From Actinomycetota bacterium (GTDB lineage Bacteria; Actinomycetota; Acidimicrobiia; Acidimicrobiales; Iamiaceae), in the NCBI GenBank assembly GCA_017882935.1, contig JADGOP010000094.1, forward strand, positions 1 to 7,845: a stretch of 7,845 bases of DNA. Reading direction: 5' to 3'. Shown here piece by piece: positions 6,847-7,845 of the stretch; the first letter of the stretch is position 1, and the number at the start of each line of letters is the position of its first letter. The notes beneath the pieces were generated by a model. It worked only from the letters and a program-made list of their open reading frames with translations, was not told where the DNA came from and did not search any database. A program made the position numbers and the translations under genes.

Positions 6847-6854
6847 CCGTTGCC

Positions 6855-7845
6855 CTGAACCTCCAGCAGTTCGCCGCGAGCCGCCAGGACGACTGGACGC
6901 GACTGCACGACCTCGTCGGCGCGGCCGGGGGCCGGCCCGGGCAGATCGGCGCGTCGGCCATGCTCGACGCGGGCCGGCTGTACCGGTCCGCCGCCGCCGA
7001 CCTCGCCTACGCCCGGCGCCGCTTCCCCGGCGACCCGGTCACGCGCAACCTCGCGGCGCTCGTGGCACGGGCCCACACGCTCGTCTACGGCAGCGTGGTC
7101 GACCGCGAGGGGATCTGGTGGTTCGTCCACCGCGGGTACTGGAGGCGCGTGCGGGAGCGACCCGTCCCCCTGTGGCTGGCCATCGGCCTGGTCGTTGTGG
7201 CGACGCTCGGCGCCGGCCTCTGGGCGCACCATGCCCCGGTGCAGGCGGTCCGCGTGATCCCGCAGTTCGCGCACGCCGCGGGGCAGAGCTCTCCCGATCC
7301 CGACAAGCACTTCGGGGCCGACGCCAGCACCGGCTTCGCGGCCCAGATCTTCACCAACAACATGCAGGTCGCGTTCGTGGCCTTCGCCGGCGGCCTCACG
7401 CTCGGTCTGCTCACCGGCTGGGTGCTGGTGCTCAACGGCCTCATGCTCGGGCTGTTGGGCGGTGTGGAGCTGGCCAACGGCAACGGGTCGGCCTTCTTCC
7501 AGCTCATCGTGCCGCACGGCCTCCTCGAGATGTCGCTGTTCACCGTGGCCGGGGCCGCAGGCTTCCGCATGGCCGGCGCGCTCCTGCGGCCGGGTCACCG
7601 ACGGCGCGTCGACGCCCTCGTGGTCGAGGGGCGCGCCGCGGTGGAGATGGCGTTCGGCACCGCGATGCTGCTGATCCCGTGCGGCGTGGTCGAGGGCTTC
7701 GTCACGCCGGCCGGCTGGGGTCTCGGCCCGAACGTGACCATCGGCGTGATCCTGTTCCTCGCCTTCTGGGGTCTGGTCGTGTGGCGCGGGAGGCCCGAGC
7801 CGCGGCCCGCGCCCGAGACCCTGCCTGCAGGGCGCCGTGCACGAC
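6855..7845 (+). CDS. SpoIIM/DUF95-family membrane protein, 3'-truncated, likely CTG start
   Basis: 330 residues are visible and no stop is reached before the window ends. Stage II sporulation protein M family (DUF95): polytopic membrane proteins. In Bacillus SpoIIM acts in engulfment, but the actinobacterial homologues occur in non-sporulating species beside RDD, MoxR ATPase and DUF58 genes and their role is not established. Numbered from CTG 6855: soluble helical N-domain with NLQQF (2-6), RQDDW (10-14) and LYRSAAADLAYARRR (42-56); helix ~105-122; the conserved TNNMQVAFVAFAGG (168-180) and NGLMLGLLGG (194-203) segments; PHGLLEMSLFTVAG (220-233); RPG (245-247); then two further hydrophobic segments (~262-280 and ~294-310) and a Pro/Arg-rich tail. 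The start is set by the family N-terminus ('M-N-L-x-x-F') and the GAGGAG 8 nt upstream. Alternatives are GTG 6786, which overlaps the RDD start antisense, and ATG 6960, which would remove 35 conserved-looking residues. Confidence 0.9.
   Translation, partial: MNLQQFAASRQDDWTRLHDLVGAAGGRPGQIGASAMLDAGRLYRSAAADLAYARRRFPGDPVTRNLAALVARAHTLVYGSVVDREGIWWFVHRGYWRRVRERPVPLWLAIGLVVVATLGAGLWAHHAPVQAVRVIPQFAHAAGQSSPDPDKHFGADASTGFAAQIFTNNMQVAFVAFAGGLTLGLLTGWVLVLNGLMLGLLGGVELANGNGSAFFQLIVPHGLLEMSLFTVAGAAGFRMAGALLRPGHRRRVDALVVEGRAAVEMAFGTAMLLIPCGVVEGFVTPAGWGLGPNVTIGVILFLAFWGLVVWRGRPEPRPAPETLPAGRRAR

Noticed and set aside
6786..6854. GTG 6786 as the SpoIIM start
   Set aside because: It lies within the RDD coding start on the other strand, gives an Arg/Ser/Cys-rich leader unlike the family, and ignores the GAGGAG placed for CTG 6855.
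6809..6961. Longer N-terminus for the RDD protein from the ATG at 6961
   Set aside because: The added 51 residues are Arg/Pro/Ser-rich, overlap the SpoIIM coding start antisense, and precede the well-placed start at 6808.
4995..7598. 867-codon open frame on the minus strand across meaB, the RDD gene and SpoIIM
   Set aside because: It runs antisense to meaB and SpoIIM and in the wrong frame through the RDD gene. It has no recognisable domain and reflects the absence of stops at high GC.

Overview
This 7.8 kb window is very GC-rich, with strong G/C bias at third codon positions. Several genes appear to be read from leaderless starts, and a divergent RDD / SpoIIM-family pair occurs, an arrangement typical of actinobacteria (for example Rv3695 / Rv3694c of Mycobacterium tuberculosis). 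It therefore most likely comes from a high-GC actinobacterium. No 16S or other taxonomic marker is present, so the order cannot be fixed.

Layout. (1) Bases 1-1949 (+) hold most of a methylmalonyl-CoA mutase large subunit; about 77 N-terminal residues lie upstream of the window. (2) Bases ~1963-3465 and 3512-5029 (+) are two tandem paralogous multi-pass membrane proteins of about 500 residues each. They resemble GT-C-fold (PMT/ArnT-like) glycosyltransferases but belong to no family I can name. (3) Bases 5010-6005 (+) encode MeaB/MMAA, the G3E GTPase that loads and protects methylmalonyl-CoA mutase; it overlaps the preceding gene by 20 bp. (4) A hairpin at 6004-6025 separates it from the convergent RDD membrane gene (6808-6029, -). 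(5) A SpoIIM/DUF95 membrane gene starts divergently at about 6855 (+) and runs off the right end.

How they work together. The mutase and MeaB form one functional unit: isomerisation of methylmalonyl-CoA and succinyl-CoA with adenosylcobalamin, plus the chaperone. The two membrane proteins are interposed, probably by local tandem duplication. The clearest trace is a ~45 bp direct repeat (3482-3526 and 4979-5024) carrying a TACACT -10-like box, 7-8 nt and an ATG. It sits at the start of both the second membrane gene and meaB and continues into their first codons (MAPSGS / MASSGP). The second copy thus seems to have inherited the meaB promoter and start, while the first copy has no ATG, GTG or TTG upstream of its conserved first helix. 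The RDD and SpoIIM genes are a separate, divergently transcribed module whose two -10-like boxes overlap.

I see no RNA gene, CRISPR array, insertion sequence or cobalamin riboswitch. No gene-free stretch exceeds about 120 bases.
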